Assembly: GCF_018364065.1 (NCBI RefSeq) | Contig: NZ_JAGZMO010000004.1 | Span: forward strand, 1-64,000 | Direction of reading: 5' to 3' | Origin: Veillonella sp. | GTDB taxonomy: Bacteria; Bacillota; Negativicutes; Veillonellales; Veillonellaceae | DNA: 64,000 bases | Part shown: in pieces, positions 55,929-64,000 of the stretch | How positions within the stretch are numbered: the stretch's first letter is position 1 | Layout of the letters: each line of letters opens with the position of its first letter | Notes under the pieces: generated by a model | Told to the model about the DNA's origin: nothing | What the model saw: the letters and a program-made list of their open reading frames with translations, nothing else | Database searches by the model: none | Position numbers and translations under genes: made by a program

Positions 55929-57086
55929 ATGAGTGAATCTGGTAATCATCATTTACAAAGTGAAACTTCTAATAGCAAATCCGTGACAAACAGCGAAGTG
56001 AAAAGTAGCGAAGTGAAAAAAAGCGAAGTGAAAAGTGGCGAAGTGCAAAGTAATAAAGTAAAAAGTAGCACAGTGAATAGCAACGTAATGCCCGGCAGTT
56101 CAATGATTAGTGAGTCCGCATATGACAGGACTGCTCAATATATTTGGGAAACGGAAAAGCTGTCTAAATATTTTCCGGTGAAGAAGCACTTTTTTGACCG
56201 CACACCGCATCGGGTGCGCGCATTGCAACAGGTGAGTCTTCGTCAGAAGCCCGGAGAAACTCTCGGTATCGTAGGGGAGTCGGGCTGTGGGAAATCCACA
56301 TTCGGACGTACGTTGATGGGCCTCTATCCTAAGAGTGAAGGGCGCATTTGGGTGACCGGCAAGGAAATAACATCGCCTGCCGATAATGCTCATGTGCTGA
56401 AACATATTCAAATGGTGTTTCAGGATCCTTACGCATCTTTAAATCCTCGCATGACGGTGCGGCAGATTTTAAGTGAGCCGCTCACATTGCACAAAGAATT
56501 AAGCCGTGCAGAAGCGGCAGAGCGCGTAGAAGCTACGCTGGCACAAATCGGCCTTACAAAGGCGCAGGGCGAATCGTACCCACACGAATTCAGCGGCGGG
56601 CAACGTCAGCGTATCGGCATCGGTCGCGCGATTATTAGCGAACCGCAATGCATAATCTGCGACGAACCGATTTCCGCTTTGGACGTATCCATTCAAGTAC
56701 AGATTATAAAATTGTTACAACAATTGCAGGCGGAGAAACAAATCGGTTATGTGTTTATCTCCCATGATTTGAATATGGTGCGCTACATGAGTCAATCCAT
56801 GGCCGTTATGTACTTAGGTCATGTGGTGGAAGAAGGGCGCACGCAGGATGTGTATAACAATCCGCAGCACCCATATACGCAGGCGCTCATCAAGTTAAAT
56901 GCACCGTTGGCGGCGCCAATGTCTATCGGTCCGGTGTTGACCGGCGAAGTGCCGAGCCCGCTCGATGAGATTAAAGGCTGTCCATTTGTAGGACGTTGTC
57001 CGGAAGTACAGCCTGTGTGCAGGGAAAAGATGCCTGACTTGAAAGATACCGGAGCGCAGCGTGTAGCTTGTTGGCAACGTATGTAG
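55929..57086 (+). CDS. oppF: Oligopeptide ABC transporter ATPase (OppF type) with repeat-built N-terminus
   Basis: The protein is 385 aa. Walker A GESGCGKS (~116), Q-loop MVFQDPYASLNPRM, signature EFSGGQRQR, Walker B IICDEPISALD, and the C-terminal HPYTQALI and CPFVGRCPEVQPVC. The first ~65 residues are not part of the ATPase. They consist of SEVKS-type pentads encoded by a 15-bp tandem repeat (55992-56081). An excellent AAAGGAGG site before ATG 55929 supports translation of this tail. Confidence 0.92.
   Translation: MSESGNHHLQSETSNSKSVTNSEVKSSEVKKSEVKSGEVQSNKVKSSTVNSNVMPGSSMISESAYDRTAQYIWETEKLSKYFPVKKHFFDRTPHRVRALQQVSLRQKPGETLGIVGESGCGKSTFGRTLMGLYPKSEGRIWVTGKEITSPADNAHVLKHIQMVFQDPYASLNPRMTVRQILSEPLTLHKELSRAEAAERVEATLAQIGLTKAQGESYPHEFSGGQRQRIGIGRAIISEPQCIICDEPISALDVSIQVQIIKLLQQLQAEKQIGYVFISHDLNMVRYMSQSMAVMYLGHVVEEGRTQDVYNNPQHPYTQALIKLNAPLAAPMSIGPVLTGEVPSPLDEIKGCPFVGRCPEVQPVCREKMPDLKDTGAQRVACWQRM
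55992..56081 (+). repeat. 15-bp tandem repeat coding the OppF N-terminus
   Basis: Six in-frame units, AGCGAAGTGAAAAGT and variants, encoding Ser-Glu-Val-Lys-Ser-like pentads. Confidence 0.9.
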
Positions 57087-57107
57087 TATCCGGGAAGAGG
57101 AGTGGCT

Positions 57108-57947
57108 ATGGAACAGAGTTGGAATGAACGAAACCTTGAATATCAGCTCTTGCAGCTGATTCAGTCAATGGCTCCGGCCGGAGAAGTTTCGTATATAGTA
57201 GTAAAATTGAATGAAGAAGGTGGATTTACGCCTATCCTTTCGCATAATGAAAATATGGTCCACGCTTCGGCCAGCATGATTAAAGTGCTCATTATGGCTA
57301 CTTTATTTCACGAGGCGCGGCTGGGCTACAAGGACCTTACGGAAAAAATCGATCTGTGGTCCATGCCGCCGGTTATGGGTGGCGGTGCGCTGCAGGAATT
57401 GATAGAACCGCATCATTTTACCTGCCTGGAATTATGCCGGCTCATGATGGTGCTCAGCGATAACTGGGCGACTAATCTGTTGATTCAGCATCTGGGCTTT
57501 GACGCCATTAATGGCTATTCGAAGAGTATCGGCATGGAACATACAGAGTTGAAGCGGTTTATGATGGATAGCGAAGCCCGCAAGGAGGGCCGTGAAAATC
57601 TGATGACCGTATCCGACTTGATGAAGTTGTATGAAGCACTTTATATACAGCGCCATGATGAACGAATCGGGCAGGAAATGTGGAATATTCTCGGTCGTCA
57701 GCAATTTCGTGATAAATTGCCGTTCTACTGGGGGGAAGATACACGATTTTATCATAAAACCGGATCGCTTGAAGATGTGGAACATGACGGCGGTCTCTTG
57801 CCTCTCGGTGATGAAATGTTCGGCATTGGCGTATTTATTTCGAAGGTACCAAATCCTGTGGGGATTGCTATGGGCGCTACCATGGGTGAACGTATAAAAG
57901 CATTCTTGGAGGATAGAAGGGGGCCGGCACATGGAAACAGACACTAA
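57108..57947 (+). CDS. Serine hydrolase of the class A beta-lactamase fold, without signal peptide
   Basis: The protein is 279 aa from ATG 57108; a GTG at 57102 overlaps the AGAGGAG site. The three active-site motifs are present: SMIK (S-x-x-K, ~56), SDN (LSDNWATN, ~118) and KTG (YHKTGSLED, ~218). There is no signal peptide, which argues against a periplasmic beta-lactamase. It lies inside the opp operon, 15 bases after the last codons of oppF, and overlaps oppA by 17 bases. A cytoplasmic or peptide-trimming hydrolase role is inferred; a true beta-lactamase is not excluded. Confidence 0.82.
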   Translation: MEQSWNERNLEYQLLQLIQSMAPAGEVSYIVVKLNEEGGFTPILSHNENMVHASASMIKVLIMATLFHEARLGYKDLTEKIDLWSMPPVMGGGALQELIEPHHFTCLELCRLMMVLSDNWATNLLIQHLGFDAINGYSKSIGMEHTELKRFMMDSEARKEGRENLMTVSDLMKLYEALYIQRHDERIGQEMWNILGRQQFRDKLPFYWGEDTRFYHKTGSLEDVEHDGGLLPLGDEMFGIGVFISKVPNPVGIAMGATMGERIKAFLEDRRGPAHGNRH

Positions 57948-59547
57948 AATGCACAAAGTCCTTCGTTGGATTGTGGCATTACTCATAATCAGTCTGGCGC
58001 TCTTGGGCCTGTTCGGCTGTACGCGCAGCGACTCTACGCCGCCAAATACATTGCGCCTGGCTCTTGAGCAGGAGCCGTCTTCGCTGGATCCGGCCAAGTC
58101 GACAACCTTGCCGGAGTCTATCGTGGAACTGGCTATCTTTGACGGCTTAACCCGTTTGAATGATAAGGACTTGCCGGAACCGGCCGTGGCGCAGTCTTGG
58201 GATATCTCTCAAGACGGACTTACTTATGTGTTCCATTTGCGACCTGATGCAAAGTGGTCCGATGGAAAACCGGTCCGTGCGCAGGATTTTGAATATGCGT
58301 GGAAGCGCGTGTTGAATCCGAAAGTGGCGGCCGGCAATGCGTACATGCTCTACGTCATTAAAAATGGCGAAGCTTATAATACGGATAAGGCGACAGCTGA
58401 TGAAGTAGGTGTTAAGGCTTTGGATGACCATACGTTGCAAGTCGTGCTGGAATCACCGGCTCCTTATTTCTTAGGGCTTACGGCGTTCCATGCATACTAT
58501 CCGGTGCGTGAAGATATTGTAGAAAAGGCGCCTGATACATGGGCCACCAAGGCTGAAACATTAATCGGCAACGGTCCGTTCGTGCTTACCAAATGGATTC
58601 ACAGCGGTGAATTGAATTTTGTGAAAAATGAAAAATATTGGGATGCCGGCGCAGTAAATTTGGAAGCCATGTATTGGCCTATCAGTGAATCGCAGAGTAC
58701 GCGTCTTACCTTGGCTGAAGGCGGCGCGGTGGACATGATGGTAGAACCGCCTGTACTGGATCAGAAGCGGCTCACTGAACAGGGTAACTTTAAAGTGGCG
58801 CCGTCCTTGGGCACCTACTATTATGTATTTAACGTAACGGCACCGCCATTTGACGATCCCCGTGTGCGCAAAGCATTTTCCTTGGTTATAGACCGAAAGG
58901 TGATTGTAGATACTATCGTTCATGGCGGTAAAACACCGGCATATGCCTTCGTACCGCCCGGATTGATTGACGAACAGAGCAAAGCAGATTTCCGTGCTAC
59001 CGGCGGTGACCTGGTAGCGTACAATGTGGCGGAAGCGCAGGAACTTCTGAAAGAAGCGGGTTACGGTCCTGATAAACCACTACCGAAGGTAACGATTTTG
59101 TATAATACAAATGAACTTCATAAGGCCATTGCGGAAGCGATTCAGGCTATTTGGAAGGAAACACTTCATGCGGACGTGGAATTGCAGAATCAGGAAACGA
59201 AGGTATTCATGGCGAACCGTGAAGCCGGTCACTACCAGGTGGCGCGTGCGTCCTGGGTTGGGGACTACGTAGATCCGCAAACATTCCTGGACGTGTTCTT
59301 TGATGAAACGAATGACGCGCAGTATCACAGCGCCCGTTATAACGAAGTGATGACTGCCGTTCACAATACAACGAATCCGCAGGAACGCTTGGCGCTTATG
59401 CACGAAGCGGAACAGATTCTCTTTGACGACAGCGTAGTGATTCCGATTTACTTCACTACAACACCATATGTGGTGAACGATGCAATCGGCGGCTACTTCT
59501 GGTCAAGCTTGGGCATTGTGGATTTTAAATCTGCTTATAGAAAGTAA
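57931..59547 (+). CDS. oppA: Oligopeptide-binding lipoprotein (OppA/MppA family)
   Basis: The protein is 538 aa. A lipoprotein signal peptide with lipobox LFGC places the lipidated Cys at residue 30. The solute-binding family 5 signature is seen in LDPAKSTTLPESIVELAIFD and in LTYVFHLRPDAKWSDGKPVRAQDF. It captures peptides in the periplasm for the OppBCDF pore. The start overlaps the serine hydrolase gene by 17 bases. Placing the binding protein near the end of the operon is less usual. The peptide specificity is unknown; murein peptides are possible from the neighbours. Confidence 0.93.
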   Translation: METDTKMHKVLRWIVALLIISLALLGLFGCTRSDSTPPNTLRLALEQEPSSLDPAKSTTLPESIVELAIFDGLTRLNDKDLPEPAVAQSWDISQDGLTYVFHLRPDAKWSDGKPVRAQDFEYAWKRVLNPKVAAGNAYMLYVIKNGEAYNTDKATADEVGVKALDDHTLQVVLESPAPYFLGLTAFHAYYPVREDIVEKAPDTWATKAETLIGNGPFVLTKWIHSGELNFVKNEKYWDAGAVNLEAMYWPISESQSTRLTLAEGGAVDMMVEPPVLDQKRLTEQGNFKVAPSLGTYYYVFNVTAPPFDDPRVRKAFSLVIDRKVIVDTIVHGGKTPAYAFVPPGLIDEQSKADFRATGGDLVAYNVAEAQELLKEAGYGPDKPLPKVTILYNTNELHKAIAEAIQAIWKETLHADVELQNQETKVFMANREAGHYQVARASWVGDYVDPQTFLDVFFDETNDAQYHSARYNEVMTAVHNTTNPQERLALMHEAEQILFDDSVVIPIYFTTTPYVVNDAIGGYFWSSLGIVDFKSAYRK

Positions 59548-59553
59548 GGAGTA

Positions 59554-60489
59554 ATGGCTGTGGAATGGATAAAACCGAATCGAATTGAGCCGGGCATGAC
59601 CTTAGGTTTTCTTGCCCCCGCATCAAGTACGAAAGAGTCGCTGGAGCGCATCGAGAAGATTGCTACGCAACGCGGCTATAAGGTACTGTTTGCCCCTTCC
59701 TGTTATCGCCAAGGCCTTTACGGCGGTACGCCTCAGGAGCAGGCGGCGGAGTTTAACGATCTCATGACCAATAACAGTTGTGATGCGGTTATCGCTTTGC
59801 GCGGCGGCTACGGTTGCGCCCGCTATGTAGATTTACTCGATTATGAGGGCATTCGCAAGGCTCACAAACCATTTGTGGGGTACAGTGACTGTACGGCCTT
59901 GCATTTAGCTATTCAGCGATACAGTCGACTCATAACCTATCATGGACCGATGGGCGTGGATTGGGTGAAGCCGGACCGCGAAACAGATTTGGACCATCTC
60001 TTCGAATTGTTGGAAGGCCGCGCTACAGTGGTGGAACCGTTACCGGAGCCGCCACGCGGCTTTATCGGCGCACAAATGGAAGAGGGGCGTTTATTGGGTG
60101 GCAATTTGGCTATTCTTTGCAGCTTGGCGGGCACTCCGTACACGTTGGAATCCTCCGACTGGGATGATGCTATATTGTTTATTGAAGATGTAGGCGAGCC
60201 TCCTTATAAATTAGACCGCATGTTGCAGCAATTGCGCTTGCAGGGAATTTTAAAAAAAGTAAAAGGGGTAGCTCTTGGCAATTTCCTCAACTGTGAAGAC
60301 GAAGATGAGCCGGATTATGATATCGGCGTAGCTGTGTTGGACTATATGCAACAGGGCCGCGACTCAAGCAGATCGGAGCCGTTTGTGTGCTATGTGCCTA
60401 CCGGTCATGGCGCGCCTCATTGGGCATTGCCGTTGGGGCAATATGTAAGCTTCAGAGCCATATCCAACACACTGGTTATATTGGACTAG
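59554..60489 (+). CDS. ldcA: LD-carboxypeptidase, peptidase family S66
   Basis: The protein is 311 aa. The family cleaves the L,D bond before the terminal D-Ala of muropeptides in the cytoplasm. N-terminal GMTLGFLAPASS, ALRGGYGCARYVDLLD, the nucleophile Ser in VGYSDCTALHLA (~111) and HGPMGVDW are present; the catalytic Glu is expected in the C-terminal half (FIEDVGEPPYKLDR). The start is ATG 59554, with GTG 59560 as an alternative that has better spacing to AAGGAG. It is 6 bases after oppA, so it belongs to the operon. Confidence 0.88.
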   Translation: MAVEWIKPNRIEPGMTLGFLAPASSTKESLERIEKIATQRGYKVLFAPSCYRQGLYGGTPQEQAAEFNDLMTNNSCDAVIALRGGYGCARYVDLLDYEGIRKAHKPFVGYSDCTALHLAIQRYSRLITYHGPMGVDWVKPDRETDLDHLFELLEGRATVVEPLPEPPRGFIGAQMEEGRLLGGNLAILCSLAGTPYTLESSDWDDAILFIEDVGEPPYKLDRMLQQLRLQGILKKVKGVALGNFLNCEDEDEPDYDIGVAVLDYMQQGRDSSRSEPFVCYVPTGHGAPHWALPLGQYVSFRAISNTLVILD

Positions 60490-60642
60490 TGGCTTGATTA
60501 CGTAGATACACAATCTAATTTGAATGGATAGATAAAGATTCTGATTAGATTGAGTAGATAAGCAATCAAATCAGAATGATAGGTTACATCACCTGATTCA
60601 ATCGAATAGAAGTAAAATTTTGTGTAAGTAGAAAGGTTTGTA

Positions 60643-61944
60643 ATGACGGAAGAAATAAAGTTGCAGATTGAACGGGCTCATAAGGCCATTGATGATGCGG
60701 CTTCAGATTTAGTAAATACAGCGATATATTTGCATGACCATCCGGAAACAGGCCTTCAGGAAGTACAGGCAGTGGCGTGTATCAGTGAGGTCATGAAAGC
60801 GTATGGATTTGCGGTGCAACAGGATGTGAGCGACGGTAACATTGCGGAATTGAAAACGTCCTTGCGAGCGGATAGAGATCCTGCAGGTGACGTGACTTCT
60901 GAACATAATAAAGTGGTTCGGATTCATGAGGACGGCGAAGTGCAGCATCATAAGAGCAGTGAAATGCCGACTCATGAGAACGGTGAAGTGCAGAATCAAC
61001 TGCAAGGGCAAGTTCCTTTTAAAATGGCTTTCCTCGGTGAATACGATGCACTGCCGGAGCTCGGTCACGGCTGCGGTCATAATCTGATTGCGCCTATGAG
61101 TATGGGCGCGGCTATCGGCTTTGCGGCAGCTCGGCCTGATGCGGTAACTACGTTCTTCGGCTGTCCGGCTGAGGAAACTGTAGGGGGCAAGGTGTACATG
61201 GCGGAAAGCGGCGTCTTTGCGGGGTATAATGGCGCTTTGCTCACACATCCGGGCGATGCTAATGAACTGGGTGGTTCGTCCTTGGCCAGCCATCCGCTGG
61301 AAGTGGTGTTCCACGGCAAGGCGGCACACATTGCGGCGCCTAAGGGGAGCGGCATTAATGCACTGGATTGCCTGGTGACCTACTACGGACGAGTGAAGGC
61401 ACTATTGGACACTTGGGGCGACGAGGCGCTCATCGGCATTATGATTACGGAAGGGGGCGCGGCACCGAATATTATTCCGGAAAGGGCGGCCCTTCATATG
61501 ACGGTGCGCGCAAAGCATGTGGAGTTTTTAGAAAACACAATGCTTCCGGCGTTGCGTCAAACGGCACAGGCGTGTGCTGAACAATATGGAGCCACCGTTA
61601 CCTGCCGCCATTATGAGCCGCTGTTTAAAGATTTGCGGGAAGACAAAACCTTGCAGTATATTGCATTTCAGGTAATGACGAAATATGGTGAAATGCCTCA
61701 AATCTTACCGGATGATATGGCGGAAGGCAGTACAGACATGGGCAATGTGTCTCATGAGATTCCTACGTTACAGCTGACCTTGCAAATCGGACAGGACTTA
61801 GGCCTTCACACACCTGCGTTTGTAGCGGCGGCCAAATCGGACAAAGCGCTGCAGCAGGTGATTAAGGGTGCCAAGATGATGGCGGAGATCGCCATTCTCT
61901 ACGGAGCTTGTGAGGCTGATGGGGCGCGTATTAACAAAGCTTAA
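60643..61944 (+). CDS. M20 family amidohydrolase/peptidase with low-complexity insert
   Basis: The protein is 433 aa. The metal-binding motifs are LGEYDALPELGHGCGHN (~131) and CPAEETVGGK, followed by the dimerisation domain (EVVFHGKAAHIAAP) and a C-terminal STDMGNVSHEIPTLQL. The closest type by motif is the AbgB/aminoacylase-like amidohydrolase group. Residues ~76-124 are an acidic, His-rich insert with a near-duplicate (HEDGEVQ/HENGEVQ, 48 bases apart). It is ~150 bases after ldcA, with AT-rich repeats but no clear terminator in between. It may hydrolyse imported peptides. Confidence 0.87.
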   Translation: MTEEIKLQIERAHKAIDDAASDLVNTAIYLHDHPETGLQEVQAVACISEVMKAYGFAVQQDVSDGNIAELKTSLRADRDPAGDVTSEHNKVVRIHEDGEVQHHKSSEMPTHENGEVQNQLQGQVPFKMAFLGEYDALPELGHGCGHNLIAPMSMGAAIGFAAARPDAVTTFFGCPAEETVGGKVYMAESGVFAGYNGALLTHPGDANELGGSSLASHPLEVVFHGKAAHIAAPKGSGINALDCLVTYYGRVKALLDTWGDEALIGIMITEGGAAPNIIPERAALHMTVRAKHVEFLENTMLPALRQTAQACAEQYGATVTCRHYEPLFKDLREDKTLQYIAFQVMTKYGEMPQILPDDMAEGSTDMGNVSHEIPTLQLTLQIGQDLGLHTPAFVAAAKSDKALQQVIKGAKMMAEIAILYGACEADGARINKA

Positions 61945-62066
61945 CAGGTTAAGTGTGCTATGTTGCAGTACGCGTTAGATCTATGGCGAGATGCTAATTC
62001 AGTAAAGCGTAAAGTCCATGAAAATTATGTTTAAAAATTGAGATTTTTCGTAGAAAAGTGCAGTTT

Positions 62067-62095
62067 TTGACATACTTTTAAAATAAATGTAAAAT
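62067..62095 (+). promoter_or_regulatory. Promoter-like sequence upstream of the ABC-F gene
   Basis: TTGACA (62067-62072), 17-base spacer, TAAAAT (62090-62095). The predicted start (~62102) lies only ~10 bases before a terminator hairpin. Confidence 0.5.
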
Positions 62096-62110
62096 ATAAT
62101 CGTTAAAGCG

Positions 62111-62134
62111 AAGCCGTCTTTAAAGACGGCTTTT
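62111..62134 (+). terminator. Intrinsic terminator, possibly an attenuator
   Basis: AAGCCGTC-TTTAAA-GACGGCTT followed by Ts. It could end the M20 transcript. Its right arm GACGGC can alternatively pair with GCCGTC at 62261-62266. Confidence 0.75.
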
Positions 62135-62293
62135 CCATTATGTAGAAAGAGACCGGGCTGTATATGGAAGAATGCCAATACATATGGGCACTGCGAGGTA
62201 CCGTTGTATAAAGGGTACAACAGCGAAACCGGTGAACGGATAGGAACGGCTTAGGTATAGGCCGTCACATTGTTTAAGGCTGGGAGATGACGA

Positions 62294-63850
62294 ATGAGCG
62301 TATTAACTGTGTCGCATGTAACGCATGGATTTGGAGCGCGTCAAATACTGGATGACGCTTCATTCCGCCTGTTAAAGGGTGAGCATGTAGGTTTAATCGG
62401 GGCGAACGGAGAAGGGAAGTCTACCTTCTTAAATATCATTATCGGCAAAATTTTACCCGATGAAGGTACGGTAGCGTGGTCTAACAAGGGCACGGTAGGC
62501 TATCTGGATCAGCACAGCGTACTCGCCGAAGGGCAGACTATTCGCGATGTATTGCGCGATGCGTTCAGCGACCTCTTTGCCATGGAAACGCAGCTGCAGG
62601 ATGCGTATAATGAAATGACGAGCTGCACGGAAGAGCGGATGAACGAATTGTTGGAGTTGACCGGCGAATGGCAGGAAGAGCTGGAACAGCGCGGATTCTA
62701 TGAAATCGATGCCACTATTGAGCGTACCGCGCAGGGCCTGGGCCTTGTGGATATCGGTTTGGATCGTTTGGTAAATGAGCTCAGCGGCGGTCAACGTACG
62801 AAAGTATTGCTTACAAAGCTCTTGTTACAGAAACCGACCATTCTGTTATTGGACGAACCGACCAACTATTTGGACGTGGAACATATTGATTGGCTCAAAA
62901 ATTATTTACAGAACTATGAAAACGCCTTTATCCTCATTTCCCATGATATGGAGTTTTTGAATTCTGTAGTCAATGTAATTTATCACATCGAGCAGGCAAA
63001 GCTGACCCGATATACAGGCAACTATGAACAGTTCCTGGCCGCCTATGAAGTGCAGCGTCAACAGGCGATTAAAGCCTATGAGCGCCAGCAACAGGAAATC
63101 GGCCGCATGGAAGATTTCATTGCCCGCAACAAGGCGCGCGTAGCGACGCGGGGCATGGCGAACTCCCGTGCGAAGCGCTTGGAAAAGATGGAGCTCCTGG
63201 AAAAACCGAAGGTGCATTTGAAACCGTCTTTCGGCTTCAAAGAAGGACGTACGCCGAGCCGCTTTATCGTGGAGGCGGAAGATTTGGTGTTGGGCTACAA
63301 TGAGGCGCTCACCAAACCGGTTAAAGTTGTATTGGAACGTGGTCAGAAAGTGGCGGTTCGCGGCGTGAACGGCCTTGGTAAAACGACCTTGCTCAAGACG
63401 TTGCTGGGCATGATTCCCGCATTTTCCGGAAAAGTGGAGCGCGGCGATTTCTTACAGGTTGGCTATTTTGCCCAGGAAGATGTGGCCAATAACGACATGA
63501 CCGCTCTCGATTACATTTGGAATGCCTATCCGTCCATGACGAATAGCGAAGTGCGTGCCGCGTTGGCTCGCTGCGGTTTGACAAATGAGCATATTACCAG
63601 CCAGATGCGCGTGTTATCCGGTGGTGAAAATGCGAAGGTACGCCTGTGTAAATTGATGCAGGAACAGTACAATGTGCTCGTATTGGACGAACCGACAAAT
63701 CATTTAGATGTGGACGCAAAAGAAGAATTAAGTGAAGCTTTGCGCCGTTTTAAAGGAACAATCTTACTTGTAAGCCATGAGCCGGAATTTTACCGCTCCT
63801 GGATTACAGAAGAATGGAATGTAGAATCCTGGACGACCAAGATTGTATAA
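62294..63850 (+). CDS. ABC-F family ATPase (ribosome-associated type)
   Basis: The protein is 518 aa: two ATPase cores in one chain and no membrane domain. NBD1: Walker A GANGEGKST (~36), signature ELSGGQRTK (~165), Walker B LLLDEPTNYLD. A P-site tRNA interaction motif-like helical linker (~235-310; RQQAIKAYERQQQEIGRMED) follows. NBD2: GVNGLGKTT (~357), LSGGENAK (~441), LVLDEPTNHLD. ABC-F proteins act on stalled ribosomes, some giving antibiotic resistance. The subfamily (Uup, EttA, YbiT/YkpA) is not fixed here. GGGAGATG precedes ATG. Confidence 0.9.
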   Translation: MSVLTVSHVTHGFGARQILDDASFRLLKGEHVGLIGANGEGKSTFLNIIIGKILPDEGTVAWSNKGTVGYLDQHSVLAEGQTIRDVLRDAFSDLFAMETQLQDAYNEMTSCTEERMNELLELTGEWQEELEQRGFYEIDATIERTAQGLGLVDIGLDRLVNELSGGQRTKVLLTKLLLQKPTILLLDEPTNYLDVEHIDWLKNYLQNYENAFILISHDMEFLNSVVNVIYHIEQAKLTRYTGNYEQFLAAYEVQRQQAIKAYERQQQEIGRMEDFIARNKARVATRGMANSRAKRLEKMELLEKPKVHLKPSFGFKEGRTPSRFIVEAEDLVLGYNEALTKPVKVVLERGQKVAVRGVNGLGKTTLLKTLLGMIPAFSGKVERGDFLQVGYFAQEDVANNDMTALDYIWNAYPSMTNSEVRAALARCGLTNEHITSQMRVLSGGENAKVRLCKLMQEQYNVLVLDEPTNHLDVDAKEELSEALRRFKGTILLVSHEPEFYRSWITEEWNVESWTTKIV

Positions 63851-63878
63851 ACCTTAAAGATTGTATAGGAGATAAGTT

Positions 63879-64000
63879 ATGAAGGAAAAGGCTCAAGCGG
63901 GGATTGCTCAATTTCTCGACGCATTGGGGGTTGACCCAACATCGGACGTGATGAGCAAAACGCCGGAGCGCGTAGCTTCGTTGTTTGCCGATTTTTTTTC
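63879..64000 (+). CDS. folE: GTP cyclohydrolase I, N-terminal part (cut by the window end)
   Basis: Forty codons are visible: MKEKAQAGIAQFLDALGVDP, then MSKTPERVASLFADFF. The TPERVA segment after a helix is typical of FolE, which makes dihydroneopterin triphosphate from GTP for folate synthesis. AGGAGA precedes ATG. It lies 28 bases after the ABC-F gene. The catalytic Cys/His region lies outside the window. Confidence 0.8.
   Translation, partial: MKEKAQAGIAQFLDALGVDPTSDVMSKTPERVASLFADFF

Larger units (their letters stand above)
61945..62293 (+). other. Intergenic region/leader before the ABC-F gene
   Basis: This 349-base gap contains a promoter-like pair (62067-62095), a terminator hairpin (62111-62134) and at least three further hairpins up to the ATG at 62294. 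It may be a structured attenuator leader. Confidence 0.5.

Noticed and set aside
62150..62293. T-box leader
   Set aside because: GAGGTACCG at 62194-62202 resembles the T-box core only partly (no TGG), and the downstream gene is not an amino-acid gene.

Overview
The window looks like a chromosomal segment of a diderm (outer-membrane) Firmicute of the Negativicutes, most likely Veillonella. The reasons are type V autotransporter adhesins with extended signal peptides, next to Firmicute-style housekeeping genes: a coproporphyrin-dependent heme operon ending in chlorite-dismutase-like ChdC, a YvrJ-family peptide and an ECF S component beside a pyridoxal kinase. The genus call is inference; no rRNA or tRNA gene is seen here to test it.

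Region 1 (1-25.7 kb) is an adhesin island, all on the + strand. It holds the 3' end of a trimeric autotransporter adhesin (TAA), one classical monomeric autotransporter (734-3922), an intact TAA (4740-8936), a giant TAA broken by an in-frame TGA and an A7 frameshift (9987-19935) and a third TAA (20746-25647). The TAAs share an ESPR signal peptide, YadA-type head repeats, neck modules and a YadA anchor. All carry an unusual helical tail after the anchor. Units are separated by AT-rich gaps of 0.5-1 kb, most with an intrinsic terminator followed by a TTGACA-17-TAGAAT/TAAAAT promoter and a long 5' leader.

Region 2 (25.9-36.7 kb) is metabolic and mixed: threonine synthase, an EamA-type permease, 6-phosphogluconate dehydrogenase, a minus-strand pair (FAH-family hydrolase plus a small unknown protein), a D-2-hydroxyacid dehydrogenase, GlnRS, a secreted unknown, DoxX and a zinc-ribbon/DUF805 membrane protein. 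Region 3 (37.0-41.4 kb) is the heme operon hemE-hemH-hemY/cgoX-chdC, in the order expected for the coproporphyrin pathway. It is followed by an AI-2E-family permease, a secreted PepSY protein and a fused CydDC exporter (43.7-47.6 kb) needed for cytochrome bd assembly.

Region 4 (47.6-52.7 kb) carries small and unknown genes: a membrane protein, a Doc-type toxin with a very small upstream partner, YvrJ, a DUF805 protein and a pyridoxal kinase/ECF S-component pair. Region 5 (52.9-61.9 kb) is an oligopeptide uptake operon (oppB-C-D-F) that also contains a beta-lactamase-fold serine hydrolase, the OppA lipoprotein and an LD-carboxypeptidase, with an M20 amidohydrolase next to it. This suggests import and trimming of cell-wall or other peptides. 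The window ends with an ABC-F ATPase and the start of folE.

A theme across the window is short tandem duplication. It occurs in intergenic DNA, in the 3' end of cydDC (stop codon included), and as in-frame low-complexity inserts inside conserved cytoplasmic proteins (HemH, CydDC, OppD, OppF, the M20 enzyme).
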